A stretch of 64,000 nt of DNA from Modicisalibacter ilicicola DSM 19980 (GTDB taxonomy: Bacteria > Pseudomonadota > Gammaproteobacteria > Pseudomonadales > Halomonadaceae), in NCBI RefSeq assembly GCF_900128925.1, contig NZ_FQUJ01000003.1, forward strand, positions 1-64,000, in the 5' to 3' direction. The translations under genes and the position numbers were made by a program. This document shows, piece by piece, positions 10,251-18,292 of this stretch. The notes beneath the pieces were generated by a model, which searched no databases, had not been told where the DNA came from, and saw only the letters and a list, made by a program, of their open reading frames with translations. Positions within the stretch are counted from its first letter, which is position 1, and each line of letters opens with the position of its first letter.

Positions 10251-10927
10251 GTGGTTACTCCTTTCATCATCGCTTGTATTTGGTTTTCAATTTCGCGTAA
10301 CTTGGCGTTGATCTCAACCTTGCGGTTGAACTGTTTCTCGTTGCGTAGGCGCTTCTCGAGGGTCGCCGCGTCTTTCTTGAGGGATTCCACGGCCTTGAGC
10401 CGCTCCAGCTGATCCGGCAGGGCTTCGCCCTGATGCGGCGGGGCGGGGAGCAGGCTGCGCAGCAGTTGCTGGTAGAGCTGCTTCAGGTCGATGGCCGTAG
10501 GCAGCGGTTGCCGGGGCATCTCAGCTGGCAGCCAGTCGCTACTGGCGTAGTGGTCATCCAGCACCCATTTGCTGGGGTCGGCCTGGCTGGGCCGCTTGTA
10601 GGCGGCGGTGACACGGATGCCGCGGGTGCCGTGTAGCTCGAAAAGAATCGGAAAAGGAATGGCACGGTCGATGGCCCGCAGCACGTCTCGGTGCAAGTCC
10701 TCGCCTTTGAGCGTGATCACGAAGACCTGCAGCTCCGGCACCTCAAAGGAGCCAGGCAGGTTGATCGTGTTATAAGCGAGCTTGGCATGCCAAGTGATCT
10801 GGGCGACCTCATCCCGCAGGCGTCCCCTGAGCTTGGCGGTGGCCCGCACATGCGCCAGGATGCGCTGCTTGGCGACCACGCGGTCGAGCACGGACTTGGC
10901 AGGGTACAGATAGAGCGGTGCCGTCAT
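10247..10927 (-). CDS. DUF4391 domain protein
   Basis: This 226-residue protein resembles the DUF4391 family, small proteins often found between a large SNF2-type helicase and a DNA methyltransferase. The N-terminal two thirds form a mixed alpha/beta domain with ELHGTRGIRVTAAYKRP near residues 95-112. The C-terminal third (from about residue 175) is charged and heptad-like, with EKRLRNEKQFNRKVEINAK, and probably forms a coiled coil suited to protein contacts. It overlaps the upstream helicase and the downstream small gene by four bases each. The biochemical function of the family is not established. I infer a bridging or specificity role within the helicase-methyltransferase complex. Confidence 0.8.
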   Translation of the reverse strand: MTAPLYLYPAKSVLDRVVAKQRILAHVRATAKLRGRLRDEVAQITWHAKLAYNTINLPGSFEVPELQVFVITLKGEDLHRDVLRAIDRAIPFPILFELHGTRGIRVTAAYKRPSQADPSKWVLDDHYASSDWLPAEMPRQPLPTAIDLKQLYQQLLRSLLPAPPHQGEALPDQLERLKAVESLKKDAATLEKRLRNEKQFNRKVEINAKLREIENQIQAMMKGVTT

Positions 10928-13900
10928 GATTCTTTCTTGCGTTCCCAGCTGGCCGCATGGCGCTCCGTGCCCATGTTTGAGCCCGCCTCACGAATGACGA
11001 TGAAGGTAATCAGCTCGAAGTCGTCGAGCCCTCCGATGGTATCGACCAACGCCGTGGTCTCGCCACCGCTGAACAGGCTGTCGATGTCCCTATCCTCCTT
11101 CACCTCTATCATCGAGCGGATAGCCTGATCCAGCAGCTTTGAGTAGGCGTGCATCTCCCGGCCATCGTGGGTTTCCTCGTTGAAGGGGCGATAGACGGCT
11201 TCGACGGGGGCGCTCAGCCCCTTGCAGGCGGTGCGTGCCAGGTCGAGCAGGCGTTTGACCTCGGTGTAGTCGCTGATCACCTCGCCGGTGTGGCTGATGT
11301 AGACCAGGTAGAACGGGTGCAGGCGGTTCTGCTGCTGCAGGCCACTGCCTTGGTGACCTACCCGCTGATTGAGATTGCGCAGGGTGAAGATGACCCCGGG
11401 CTCCAAGCCCTTCTCTGGGCGGGTCGGCACCACGGTATGCAAGCCGTTGGGAACACTGCTTAAATCGCCGTTCTCCTTCATGTAGCCCAGCAGGTCCATG
11501 CGGAACTCGTTCAGACCCAGATCGGTAATCGACACGCCGGACTTGAGGTCTTCCATCTCCACCACTTCATCCTGCAGCCGACGCAGCTGCTCGCGGCGGT
11601 AGGCGACGTCGTTGGACTGGGCATTGAGCACGTTATCGTCGCCGGTGGCGGTGACGTCAGCGATCACCATGCGGTTCTCGACGCGCTCCTTGAGGTTGAT
11701 GTACTCGTCCAGGCTGATGTCCGGCCAGTAGTTGACTAGCTGGATGCTGGCGTTGGGCGAGCCGATGCGGTCGATGCGCCCGAAGCGCTGGATGATGCGC
11801 ACCGGGTTCCAGTGGATATCGTAGTTGATCAGGGTGTCGCAGTCCTGCAGGTTCTGGCCTTCCGATATGCAATCGGTCCCGATCAGGATGTCCAACTCGC
11901 GGGGCTCGCCGGGGTACACCACGGCCTTGCTCTTGGCCTGTGGGGCGAACAGCGTCAGCAGGCCCTGGAAGTCGTAGTGCTGGCGACTGTTGGGCATGGC
12001 CCCGATGGTGGACTTCGGCGCGTTGCTGCCGGTCACCAGGCCGGTGTGCACGCCTTGGCTCTCCAGCAGGCCAGGTGCCAGGTTGTCGTAGAGATACTTG
12101 GCGGTGTCCGCGAAGGCGGTGAAGATCATTACCTTGCGGTTGCCGGGGTTGATCGGCGAGGCCAGCTTGCTGGCGATCTGCGTATTCAGGTGCTGCAGCT
12201 TGGCATCGTCGGCCGAGGTGACCTTGGCCATTTCCTCCAGCAGCAGTTCGATCCACACCAGGTCAGTGCTCAGGTCATGCTCCCAGGACGGCAGATCCAT
12301 GTCCTCCAGGCTGATCTGGACCTTCTTGCCCACCGTGGTATCGCCCGGCATGGGAATGCTGTCGTCGTCGGGGTCGGCATCTTCGAAGGACGCGGTGATA
12401 TCCGCGAAGCTCTCCGAACGGCCGGTCTGCTTGAAGGCCGCAATCTTATCCAGGATGGTCTGGTAGCTATCCTGCAGCCCTTCCAGGGTCAGGCGAAACG
12501 CCGCCACCGAGCTCTCCAGGCGCTTGAGCAGGTTGGTGGTCATCAGCGCCTGCAGGCTCTTCTCCCGGTCCACCTGCCTGAAGCGCCCTCCCCCACTGGA
12601 CACCTCGGTGTCGTACATTGCCTCGTACTTCTTGAGGCGGCTGGGCAGGATATAGCTGATCGGGGCGTAGACGGAGAGCTTGAGCTGGGAGAGCTGCTGG
12701 AAGATCTCGTTGAAGCCGATCACGTCGGTTCGATGGGTGAGCGGACAGTGAAACGAGAGCGGCTTGCGGCGCTCCGGGAAGCTGCCGATATCGCTGGTGT
12801 CGTAGAAGGTTTCGATATGCCGGCGTGAGCGAGCGATGGTGACGCTATCCAGCAGCTCGAAGAAGTCGAAGTCCAGCGCCTGCAAGATGGCACCCGTGGT
12901 GCGCTTCTCCGGCGGGAGCGCCGACCACTCGTTGAAGGTGGACTGGGCGCGCCGGAAGATGCCCTCGATGTCCTTGGCACCGCTGAGATGGCGTGTCAGG
13001 TTCTCGGCTTCGCCCTCGTAGGCCAACGCCAGCTGATTCTTCAGATCGGTGAAGCGGTTGTTGACCGGCGTGGCCGAGAGCATCAGCACCTTGGTCTTCA
13101 CCCCAGCTCGGATCACCTGATTCATCAGCTTCTGGTAGCGAGTCTCGCGATCCTTGTAGACGTCGTTGTTGCGGAAGTTGTGCGACTCGTCGATCACCAC
13201 CAGGTCATAGTTGCCCCAGTTGACGCGATCGAGCGGCATACCGAAGGATTCGCCACGGGTGCGCTGCAGGTCGGTATGGCAGAGCACGTCGTAGTTCAGG
13301 CGATCCTGGGCCAACACGTTGGTGGTCAGGTTGCGGTTGTAGGTTAACCAGTTGTCGGCGAGCTTCTTGGGGCACAGCACCAACACGGAGCGGTTGCGCA
13401 GCTCGTAGTACTTGATGACCGCCAGGGCGGTGAAGGTCTTCCCAAGGCCCACGCTGTCGGCCAGGATACAGCCATTGTAGGTCTCCAGCTTGTTGATGAC
13501 GCCGGTGGCCGCGTCGCGCTGGAAGTTGAACAGCTTCCGCCAGACGGCGCTGTCCTGGTAGCCGGTGCGGTCGTTGGGCAGCACGTCCTCGCTGATGTCT
13601 TCCAGGAATTCATGGAAGATGTGGTAGAGCATCAGGAAGTAGATGCGCTCCGGCGGGTTCTCCCGATAGACCGAGGCGATGTGCTCGCGCAGCCGCTCGG
13701 TGACGTCCTCGAGCTTCTCCTTGTCCTGCCATAGCTGGTCGAAGAGGGCCATGAACCGGGACGTGTGATCCGGCTCACTGAAGCGGGTGACGAAGTTGGA
13801 GATCGCGTTACCCTGCTGGTAGCCCAGATCCACCGCCGTGAAGCCCTGCAGCGGCATATAGACCGTATCGCCGCCTGGGGCCGCAACGCCGGCAAAAGGC

Positions 13901-14283
13901 TGCATGGCGGCCTGTCCGCGGTTGGAGCGGAACCGGGCCTTGCGGCGCATCCAGTCCGCACACTCACGAGCAATGGCCCGCTGGGTCAGCTTGTTCTTGA
14001 GCTGGATCTCGAACTCACTGCCGTGGACGCTGCGCTCACGCTCCGCCTTGGGGATGTGGAACTCGCGATGCTCCTTGCGGAACTTGTCACTCGCCTGGTC
14101 AGGGACGAAGGTAGGTGAGGTAAAAATGAACTCGACCGAGTCAAGCGCCTCCAGCTCATCCTTGAGCGCTTCAAAGGCATAGATCGAGAAGCAGGAGGCC
14201 GCGATCTTGAGACGAGCACCGGGCCGCAGGGTATCCTTCAGGTCGTCACCGAGCAGCCGGCTGACGTTATCGATGATCTCCAA
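10924..14283 (-). CDS. SNF2-family helicase with PLD-like N-terminal region
   Basis: This 1119-residue protein leads the defence operon. A SNF2/HepA-type motor is clear: ADSVGLGKT Walker A near residues 273-281, DESHNFRNND motif II near 365, and RFGRIDRIG motif VI near 840 in the second lobe. The first 150 residues (TSPTF, then FHIPKAERERSVHGSEFEIQ) look like a phospholipase D-type nuclease fold as seen in related helicases, though a full HxK motif is not obvious. The start is TTG at 14283, because an in-frame stop lies two codons upstream; a GGGGATGAGG leader serves as ribosome binding site. The poor start codon may keep expression low. It probably tracks on DNA for the system. Confidence 0.85.
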   Translation of the reverse strand: MEIIDNVSRLLGDDLKDTLRPGARLKIAASCFSIYAFEALKDELEALDSVEFIFTSPTFVPDQASDKFRKEHREFHIPKAERERSVHGSEFEIQLKNKLTQRAIARECADWMRRKARFRSNRGQAAMQPFAGVAAPGGDTVYMPLQGFTAVDLGYQQGNAISNFVTRFSEPDHTSRFMALFDQLWQDKEKLEDVTERLREHIASVYRENPPERIYFLMLYHIFHEFLEDISEDVLPNDRTGYQDSAVWRKLFNFQRDAATGVINKLETYNGCILADSVGLGKTFTALAVIKYYELRNRSVLVLCPKKLADNWLTYNRNLTTNVLAQDRLNYDVLCHTDLQRTRGESFGMPLDRVNWGNYDLVVIDESHNFRNNDVYKDRETRYQKLMNQVIRAGVKTKVLMLSATPVNNRFTDLKNQLALAYEGEAENLTRHLSGAKDIEGIFRRAQSTFNEWSALPPEKRTTGAILQALDFDFFELLDSVTIARSRRHIETFYDTSDIGSFPERRKPLSFHCPLTHRTDVIGFNEIFQQLSQLKLSVYAPISYILPSRLKKYEAMYDTEVSSGGGRFRQVDREKSLQALMTTNLLKRLESSVAAFRLTLEGLQDSYQTILDKIAAFKQTGRSESFADITASFEDADPDDDSIPMPGDTTVGKKVQISLEDMDLPSWEHDLSTDLVWIELLLEEMAKVTSADDAKLQHLNTQIASKLASPINPGNRKVMIFTAFADTAKYLYDNLAPGLLESQGVHTGLVTGSNAPKSTIGAMPNSRQHYDFQGLLTLFAPQAKSKAVVYPGEPRELDILIGTDCISEGQNLQDCDTLINYDIHWNPVRIIQRFGRIDRIGSPNASIQLVNYWPDISLDEYINLKERVENRMVIADVTATGDDNVLNAQSNDVAYRREQLRRLQDEVVEMEDLKSGVSITDLGLNEFRMDLLGYMKENGDLSSVPNGLHTVVPTRPEKGLEPGVIFTLRNLNQRVGHQGSGLQQQNRLHPFYLVYISHTGEVISDYTEVKRLLDLARTACKGLSAPVEAVYRPFNEETHDGREMHAYSKLLDQAIRSMIEVKEDRDIDSLFSGGETTALVDTIGGLDDFELITFIVIREAGSNMGTERHAASWERKKES

Positions 14284-14337
14284 GCCTCATCCCCGCATTA
14301 ACAGTCCAATTAGTAATTTTGACGCAGTTATAATAAT

Positions 14338-14356
14338 TTACCGTAGGTTACGGTAA
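14338..14356. promoter_or_regulatory. Palindrome and likely promoter of the defence operon
   Basis: TTACCGTA and TACGGTAA form a perfect 8-bp inverted repeat around a 3-base spacer, 55 bases upstream of the helicase start. On the minus strand an AT-rich TTATTATAA segment, a plausible -10 region, follows at once (14327-14337). The palindrome would therefore sit at or near the -35 position, where a repressor would block transcription. No regulator gene is adjacent, so the binding protein is unknown. Confidence 0.5.
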
Positions 14357-14502
14357 CTGCGGGGGAGACGGCAATCTGAGCCGACGCCTACCTGATGGTC
14401 TGATCGCTCAACAAGGAGGCGTTCGGCTAGAGCCCTCTGTGCTGCTGCCCGCGTTACGATCGAGGGTGCAAGCGTCATCACTCACGATCGTCCAGGCTCA
14501 AA

Positions 14503-14524
14503 ATGAGGCCCAGTTGGGCCTCAT
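14503..14524 (-). terminator. Hairpin terminator after the relaxase genes
   Basis: ATGAGGCCCA and TGGGCCTCAT form a 10-bp inverted repeat. On the minus strand it is followed by a short T run (TTTT). It lies 70 bases beyond the relaxase stop at 14594, so it probably ends the mobilisation transcript before the defence operon promoter. The rest of 14284-14593 shows no gene. Confidence 0.6.
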
Positions 14525-14593
14525 CCTTCTCAGGTGCTGACGGCTCCGCCAGGCCAGGCTCATGTTTAGGTTGAGCTTCTACCCAGAGCTCAC

Positions 14594-15589
14594 CTACCTT
14601 TCGTCTTGTTGATCCTTCAACCTCCTGTTTTCTCCCCCCTGGCGCGTTTGAGTACTCCCTTGCAGCCGCCCAGCGACCTTCTTCTCGAGCTCGTGGCGTT
14701 CAGCCTTCATCGGCGGCATGGAGCCCACAAAAGCCACGATGCGCTTGGCCAGCTCCTGGTCGTCGGGATCGCGGCTCTGTGCCAAGTTCTTGGCCGCCGT
14801 CAGCCAAGCCTTGCGGACGTAGGTCTGGCGCTCCTTGATGCGATCCTCCCAGGGCCGCGGCTTTGGGGCTTTTCCGGCCCGCTGGGCGCGGAAGTCCTCA
14901 AGGACCTCCCGGACCTTCGCCTGGTCCACCTGTGGCCTCTGGTCTTTCTCGCGGATATGGCGCACCACTTGACTGACGCCTTTCTTGATCACGCCACGGG
15001 TGGCACGCGGTGTGGCCTCGGCCTCTACCCCTCGGCGCTCCAGCTCAGTGGCGAAGGCCTCCCGCCACTTCTGGGGGTCGCCCTTCTTCACATTCAGCCG
15101 GTAGCCGTCATAGCCCAGGTTCTTCACCGTGAGATGAACATGGGGGCTGTCCGTGTCGGTGTGAAGCGCCATGACATACTGATGGTTCTGGCCAAATTGA
15201 CGCTTGGCAAACGCCCGAACGGCATTCTTCACATCGCGCGGCTCAGTTCCAGCGGGCATGGACATGATGATATTGGTCGTATCACGGGTGTTCTTCCGGC
15301 GCTTGCCTTGGTCCAGCGACCAATCCTTGGCCAGGGCGCGAACCTCGTCCTTCCCCTTGATCACATCACCACGCTCATCCTCGAGTTCCAGTTTGCCATT
15401 GCGGCTGATGTAGTCCAGGTGAGATTGGACATGATCGGCTCCCTTGGCATTACCGGTGATCTTCACCATGACCTCGGGCACATAGTTCACCACTCGCCGG
15501 GCACGCGCACGGTTGCCGGATCGTCCACCCTTACTCGTGACCGGGCCTTCCAGCAGGTCAGCAATAGTGTCGTCAGCCAGACTACCCAT
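14594..15589 (-). CDS. Relaxase (MobA/VirD2-type mobilisation nuclease)
   Basis: This 331-residue protein would nick the element at its origin of transfer and stay bound to the 5' end. The three-histidine metal site appears as ALHTDTDSPHVHLTVKN at about residues 140-156. A tyrosine in HLDYISRNG near residue 60 is the likely nucleophile. The C-terminal third is basic and probably binds DNA; it is short, with no helicase or primase domain, as in mobilisable elements that borrow a conjugation pore. Its start lies inside the end of the paralogous gene upstream (8-base overlap). The active site looks complete, so this is probably the working copy. Confidence 0.85.
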   Translation of the reverse strand: MGSLADDTIADLLEGPVTSKGGRSGNRARARRVVNYVPEVMVKITGNAKGADHVQSHLDYISRNGKLELEDERGDVIKGKDEVRALAKDWSLDQGKRRKNTRDTTNIIMSMPAGTEPRDVKNAVRAFAKRQFGQNHQYVMALHTDTDSPHVHLTVKNLGYDGYRLNVKKGDPQKWREAFATELERRGVEAEATPRATRGVIKKGVSQVVRHIREKDQRPQVDQAKVREVLEDFRAQRAGKAPKPRPWEDRIKERQTYVRKAWLTAAKNLAQSRDPDDQELAKRIVAFVGSMPPMKAERHELEKKVAGRLQGSTQTRQGGENRRLKDQQDER

Positions 15590-16097
15590 CCTCCCCCCTT
15601 CGGTGCACTCTTAGTGTCGCTTTCGCTTTAATTCCCAGACGCCCCAGCTCGGCGGCGAGTGACTCCCGCCACTTCTTGGGGTCGCCCTTTTTCACATGCA
15701 GGCGATGGCCGTCATAGCCCAGGCTCTTAACCGTAAGGTGAACTTGTGGGCTGTCCGTATCAGTGTGGAGCGCCATGGCATACTGATGATTCTGACCAAA
15801 CTGCTGCTTGGCAAATTCCCGGACGGTATTCTTCACGTCGCTCGGATCAATAATGGCCTGTATGGACATGATGATATTGGTGGTGTCACGAGTGTTCTTC
15901 CTGCGCTTGCCCCGATCCTGCGACCAGTCCCTAGCCAAGTCACAAACCTCGTCTTCGCCCAGGGTTATAAAGCCGCGTTCGTCTTCAAGCTCTACAGTGC
16001 CATTTTTGCTGATATCCATTAAATCTTGCTGAATTTGATGCGCGTTGTAAGCATGGCCATCAACCCGCACTATTACCTGGTTCGTCGAGCTAATCAT
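15582..16097 (-). CDS. Truncated relaxase paralogue, probably catalytically dead
   Basis: This 171-residue protein is a shortened tandem copy of the downstream relaxase. The two share long identical runs such as GKRRKNTRDTTNIIMS and FGQNHQYAMALHTDTDSP (one difference). Two catalytic features are lost here: the histidine motif reads SPQVHL where the partner has SPHVHL, and the tyrosine of DYISRNG is replaced (MDISKNG). The homology stops near residue 160, where the reading frame meets the start of the next gene. It overlaps mobC by eight bases, so it is still translated in the operon. It may serve as a DNA-binding accessory or be a decaying duplicate. Confidence 0.75.
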   Translation of the reverse strand: MISSTNQVIVRVDGHAYNAHQIQQDLMDISKNGTVELEDERGFITLGEDEVCDLARDWSQDRGKRRKNTRDTTNIIMSIQAIIDPSDVKNTVREFAKQQFGQNHQYAMALHTDTDSPQVHLTVKSLGYDGHRLHVKKGDPKKWRESLAAELGRLGIKAKATLRVHRRGEDG

Positions 16098-16608
16098 TAT
16101 CCCCCCAGCGGTTCATGTTGCGTGACAACAGGCCGGTCACATGTTCCTTGTGCTGCTCGATCCGCTCAATCAGTTTCTCGATAGCATCTTGCTTGAGCTT
16201 CTCACTCTCTCGAAACTCGATATTTATTGCCCTAGCCACCTGGTTGAGGTTGCGCCCGATGGCCGTCAACTCTCGGTTGGATTCCCGCAAGGCGGAAATC
16301 TCGTCATCGGCCAGCACGGGTTCCCTATGCAATTCAGCTAGCACCATTGCCGTGAGCCAACTGGTCCGGCTGGGATAGCCCTCCTTTCGGGCTCGTTGTA
16401 CTAGCCATCGTTCCTGAGTAGGCGATAGCCGGATTGTGATCTTGCGTGACCTCGTTTCGACCTCCTGGTCTTCCGCCATCTCAACTCTACCGGCAACACG
16501 CTGAATCATCCGCCGCAGCATTTCCGACTCGCGCAGACCGTTGGCCTTACAAAATTGCGCCCAGGCGTTCTTCTCAATTTCTGTCAGGCGTGCTTCAACT
16601 CTCGGCAT
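16090..16608 (-). CDS. mobC: MobC-like mobilisation accessory protein
   Basis: A 172-residue protein resembling the bacterial mobilisation (MobC) family, which melts or bends DNA at oriT and helps the relaxase. The N-terminal half holds a likely ribbon-helix-helix segment (ITIRLSPTQERWLVQRARKEG near residues 49-69). The C-terminal half carries the family-like LTAIGRNLNQVARAINI near 110-126 and a charged helix. I chose the ATG at 16608 (MPRVEAR); the open frame extends 37 codons upstream but that part is proline-rich and unlike a protein. The gene overlaps the dead relaxase copy, and the region just upstream is the natural place for oriT. Confidence 0.8.
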   Translation of the reverse strand: MPRVEARLTEIEKNAWAQFCKANGLRESEMLRRMIQRVAGRVEMAEDQEVETRSRKITIRLSPTQERWLVQRARKEGYPSRTSWLTAMVLAELHREPVLADDEISALRESNRELTAIGRNLNQVARAINIEFRESEKLKQDAIEKLIERIEQHKEHVTGLLSRNMNRWGDND

Positions 16609-16707
16609 AGTCCAGTTTTCTCCACCGCTGGGAGGTGGGCTAGGCAAGCTTGCCGGCATACGCCAGCATTTGCCGAATCCTGCCCTAGCTCTAAACCCAT
16701 TCATTCT

Positions 16708-16723
16708 TTTCGTACGCACGAAA
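16708..16723. promoter_or_regulatory. Palindrome upstream of mobC (copy 1 of 3)
   Basis: TTTCGTACGCACGAAA lies about 100 bases upstream of mobC. It differs by one base from the perfect palindrome TTTCGTGCGCACGAAA found at 18525 and 19185. The recurrence within one element suggests the binding site of a shared regulator that coordinates mobilisation and transfer genes. Confidence 0.5.
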
Positions 16724-16759
16724 AATGACTGTCGTTATCGGTCACAGAAGTGCGCGCTA

Positions 16760-16863
16760 GGCTTCACCATTAGTAATACGCACGGACCTGTCTCAAACCT
16801 GCTCGTCGCCTGGGGCTGATCGGGAGGCTTCGCCATTAGTAATAGGGGAGGCACTTGTCTCAA
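16760..16863. repeat. Direct repeat upstream of mobC, possible oriT region
   Basis: GGCTTCACCATTAGTAATA at 16760-16778 recurs with one mismatch at 16826-16844, and TGTCTCAA follows each copy 10-11 bases later (16789 and 16856). The period is about 66 bases. The second copy lies within the end of a small gene (16793-16987); the first is non-coding. Repeats between the relaxosome genes and a transfer gene suit an origin of transfer, but no nick site could be assigned. Confidence 0.45.
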
Positions 16864-16987
16864 CCGCATCCGTCTCTCCATGCTCCCGGCGACGCTTGGC
16901 CAGCTCAGCTTTCATCCACTGCCCAGAGGCGCGCATCTCGGCTCGTAGGTCCTCGATCTCCTCGGGTGTCAAACGGCGGTAGCTCAT
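16793..16987 (-). CDS. Small charged protein of unknown function
   Basis: The 64-residue product is highly charged, with a helical N-terminal half (LTPEEIEDLRAEMRASGQW) and a loose C-terminus. It starts in a four-base overlap with the stop of the membrane protein gene upstream, the same coupling as elsewhere in this element, which supports a real gene. The last 20 codons overlap a direct repeat and may be a later extension. No family was recognised; it is presumably a transfer accessory. Confidence 0.55.
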   Translation of the reverse strand: MSYRRLTPEEIEDLRAEMRASGQWMKAELAKRRREHGETDAVETSASPITNGEASRSAPGDEQV

Positions 16988-17271
16988 GGGGTCTCCTCCT
17001 GAGATGTATCACGCCGGAGCTGCGGATATATCGCTGCGCGCCATCGCCACTGGAGCATGCACACGGCAATACCTGCCGCACAGACAAAAAGAGTACGAGC
17101 AGCCTCGCCATCGCCAGCAAGAGTGCCCCTGACCAAGCCAGGCAGTTCAGGGAGCAACGCCAAGGACAGCAGGATACCCACCACCAGTAGCAGGCCCGAG
17201 AATCCCAGCTCACCGCCTCGCTTTACTCGCATCCAGCGGGCACGCCAGGTGCTAATCCATCTAGTTCCCAT
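16984..17271 (-). CDS. Small two-helix inner membrane protein
   Basis: A 95-residue protein with two hydrophobic segments (GFSGLLLVVGILLSLALLPE near residues 23-42 and TLFVCAAGIAVCMLQW near 60-75) and basic ends. I took the ATG at 17271 because the open frame further upstream overlaps virB6 in another register. It begins five bases after the virB6 stop. It is probably a minor membrane component of the transfer or entry-exclusion genes; I cannot name a family. Confidence 0.6.
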   Translation of the reverse strand: MGTRWISTWRARWMRVKRGGELGFSGLLLVVGILLSLALLPELPGLVRGTLAGDGEAARTLFVCAAGIAVCMLQWRWRAAIYPQLRRDTSQEETP

Positions 17272-17275
17272 CTTT

Positions 17276-18283
17276 TCAGCCTCCTGTAATCGTGTTGGCG
17301 CTGAAGCGCTTCTGATAGGCCCGCTGGGCAGCCCTACCGGCCTTGTAAACGCCTTTTGCTGGAGCCGCCGCTGCCGCACCAGCAAGGCGAGCGTCACGTT
17401 GGACGCCGCGATATTGACGCCGGATCGTTGAAGGCCGCATGGCATTCATGGCTGAGCCGAGGGCACCTTGCGTTGCCAGCGCGATACCGCCTCCCAGAGC
17501 CGATGCCATGGCTGGCACCTGCTTGAGGAACAAGAAACACAGTCCGAAGAACACCACAAAGACAGCAGCGTCCCACATGGTGGTCAGGTCACCGCCGCCT
17601 GCCATCATCCTGACCAGGAATAAATCACAGAATTCGAGAACCAGTCGTCCACCAGCGGCGGCCAGCACCAGGATCATTCCGAAATTCATCACTTGACCCA
17701 ACCAACTCTCGAACCACCGCTGCGTGGTGTTGAATAGAAGGCCAATGATGAACAGTGGGCCGATGCCCAGCAGCAGCGTAGTCATGATCTTGCTCAGCAA
17801 GATAAGGAACGCCACGATAAAGGCCACGGCGCCACCTGCGGCAAGGATGGCTAGGGCAATCAGGTACAACCCAAAATTACCGTTCATCACGCCAGCCTTG
17901 TTCCAGGCCCGGTCTGCTATCTCGAATACCCGAGAAAAGAGTTCGTCCATAATGCTGGCCATGCTGCCGGCAGGTGTGCCGGTTACAACAGCTGCGATTT
18001 TCTCCGGGCCGTGAGCCAACACATCAACGACAATATCCATATAGGTGCCGACTGTCAGGCCCAGGGTCATGATGAAGCCGATGCGGATGATGCGAAAAGC
18101 ACCTTCCTGCAAGGGCTCACTGACCTTTCCAAACATCATCATGTAACCCCAGACGGCTATCCAAAGGATCATCATGCTGGTAAAGATCGGTGCGATGTAT
18201 GCGACCACATCCCCAACAGTGCTGGATATATAGGTGTCCAGGGCATTTTCGACGAGCTCGAAGGCCCCTTGAAAAAGATCCAT
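17276..18283 (-). CDS. virB6: Type IV secretion inner membrane protein VirB6/TrbL
   Basis: This 335-residue polytopic protein has at least six hydrophobic segments. They include APIFTSMMILWIAVWGYMMM near residue 30, a long central pair near 142-190, and two near 200-260. A glycine- and alanine-rich basic tail (GGGIALATQGALG, then AAAAAPAKG) follows. This layout is that of VirB6/TrbL, the channel-forming inner membrane subunit of type IV secretion systems. The strong ribosome binding site AAGGAGG lies directly upstream, within the end of eexN. VirB4, VirB8-VirB11 and a coupling protein are absent from the window, so this protein cannot form a pore unless the missing parts come from another element or lie elsewhere. 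Confidence 0.85.
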   Translation of the reverse strand: MDLFQGAFELVENALDTYISSTVGDVVAYIAPIFTSMMILWIAVWGYMMMFGKVSEPLQEGAFRIIRIGFIMTLGLTVGTYMDIVVDVLAHGPEKIAAVVTGTPAGSMASIMDELFSRVFEIADRAWNKAGVMNGNFGLYLIALAILAAGGAVAFIVAFLILLSKIMTTLLLGIGPLFIIGLLFNTTQRWFESWLGQVMNFGMILVLAAAGGRLVLEFCDLFLVRMMAGGGDLTTMWDAAVFVVFFGLCFLFLKQVPAMASALGGGIALATQGALGSAMNAMRPSTIRRQYRGVQRDARLAGAAAAAPAKGVYKAGRAAQRAYQKRFSANTITGG

Positions 18284-18292
18284 AAGGCCTCC

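Noticed and set aside
10924-14283. Assignment of the locus to BREX or DISARM
   Set aside because: There is no PglZ, BrxC-type ATPase, DUF1998 protein or separate PLD gene; the DPPY methyltransferase and DEPQ-type Res point to type III.
16609-16719. N-terminal extension of the mobC frame
   Set aside because: Proline- and serine-rich translation unlike MobC proteins, and the sequence overlaps the palindrome region; the start at 16608 gives the expected family N-terminus.
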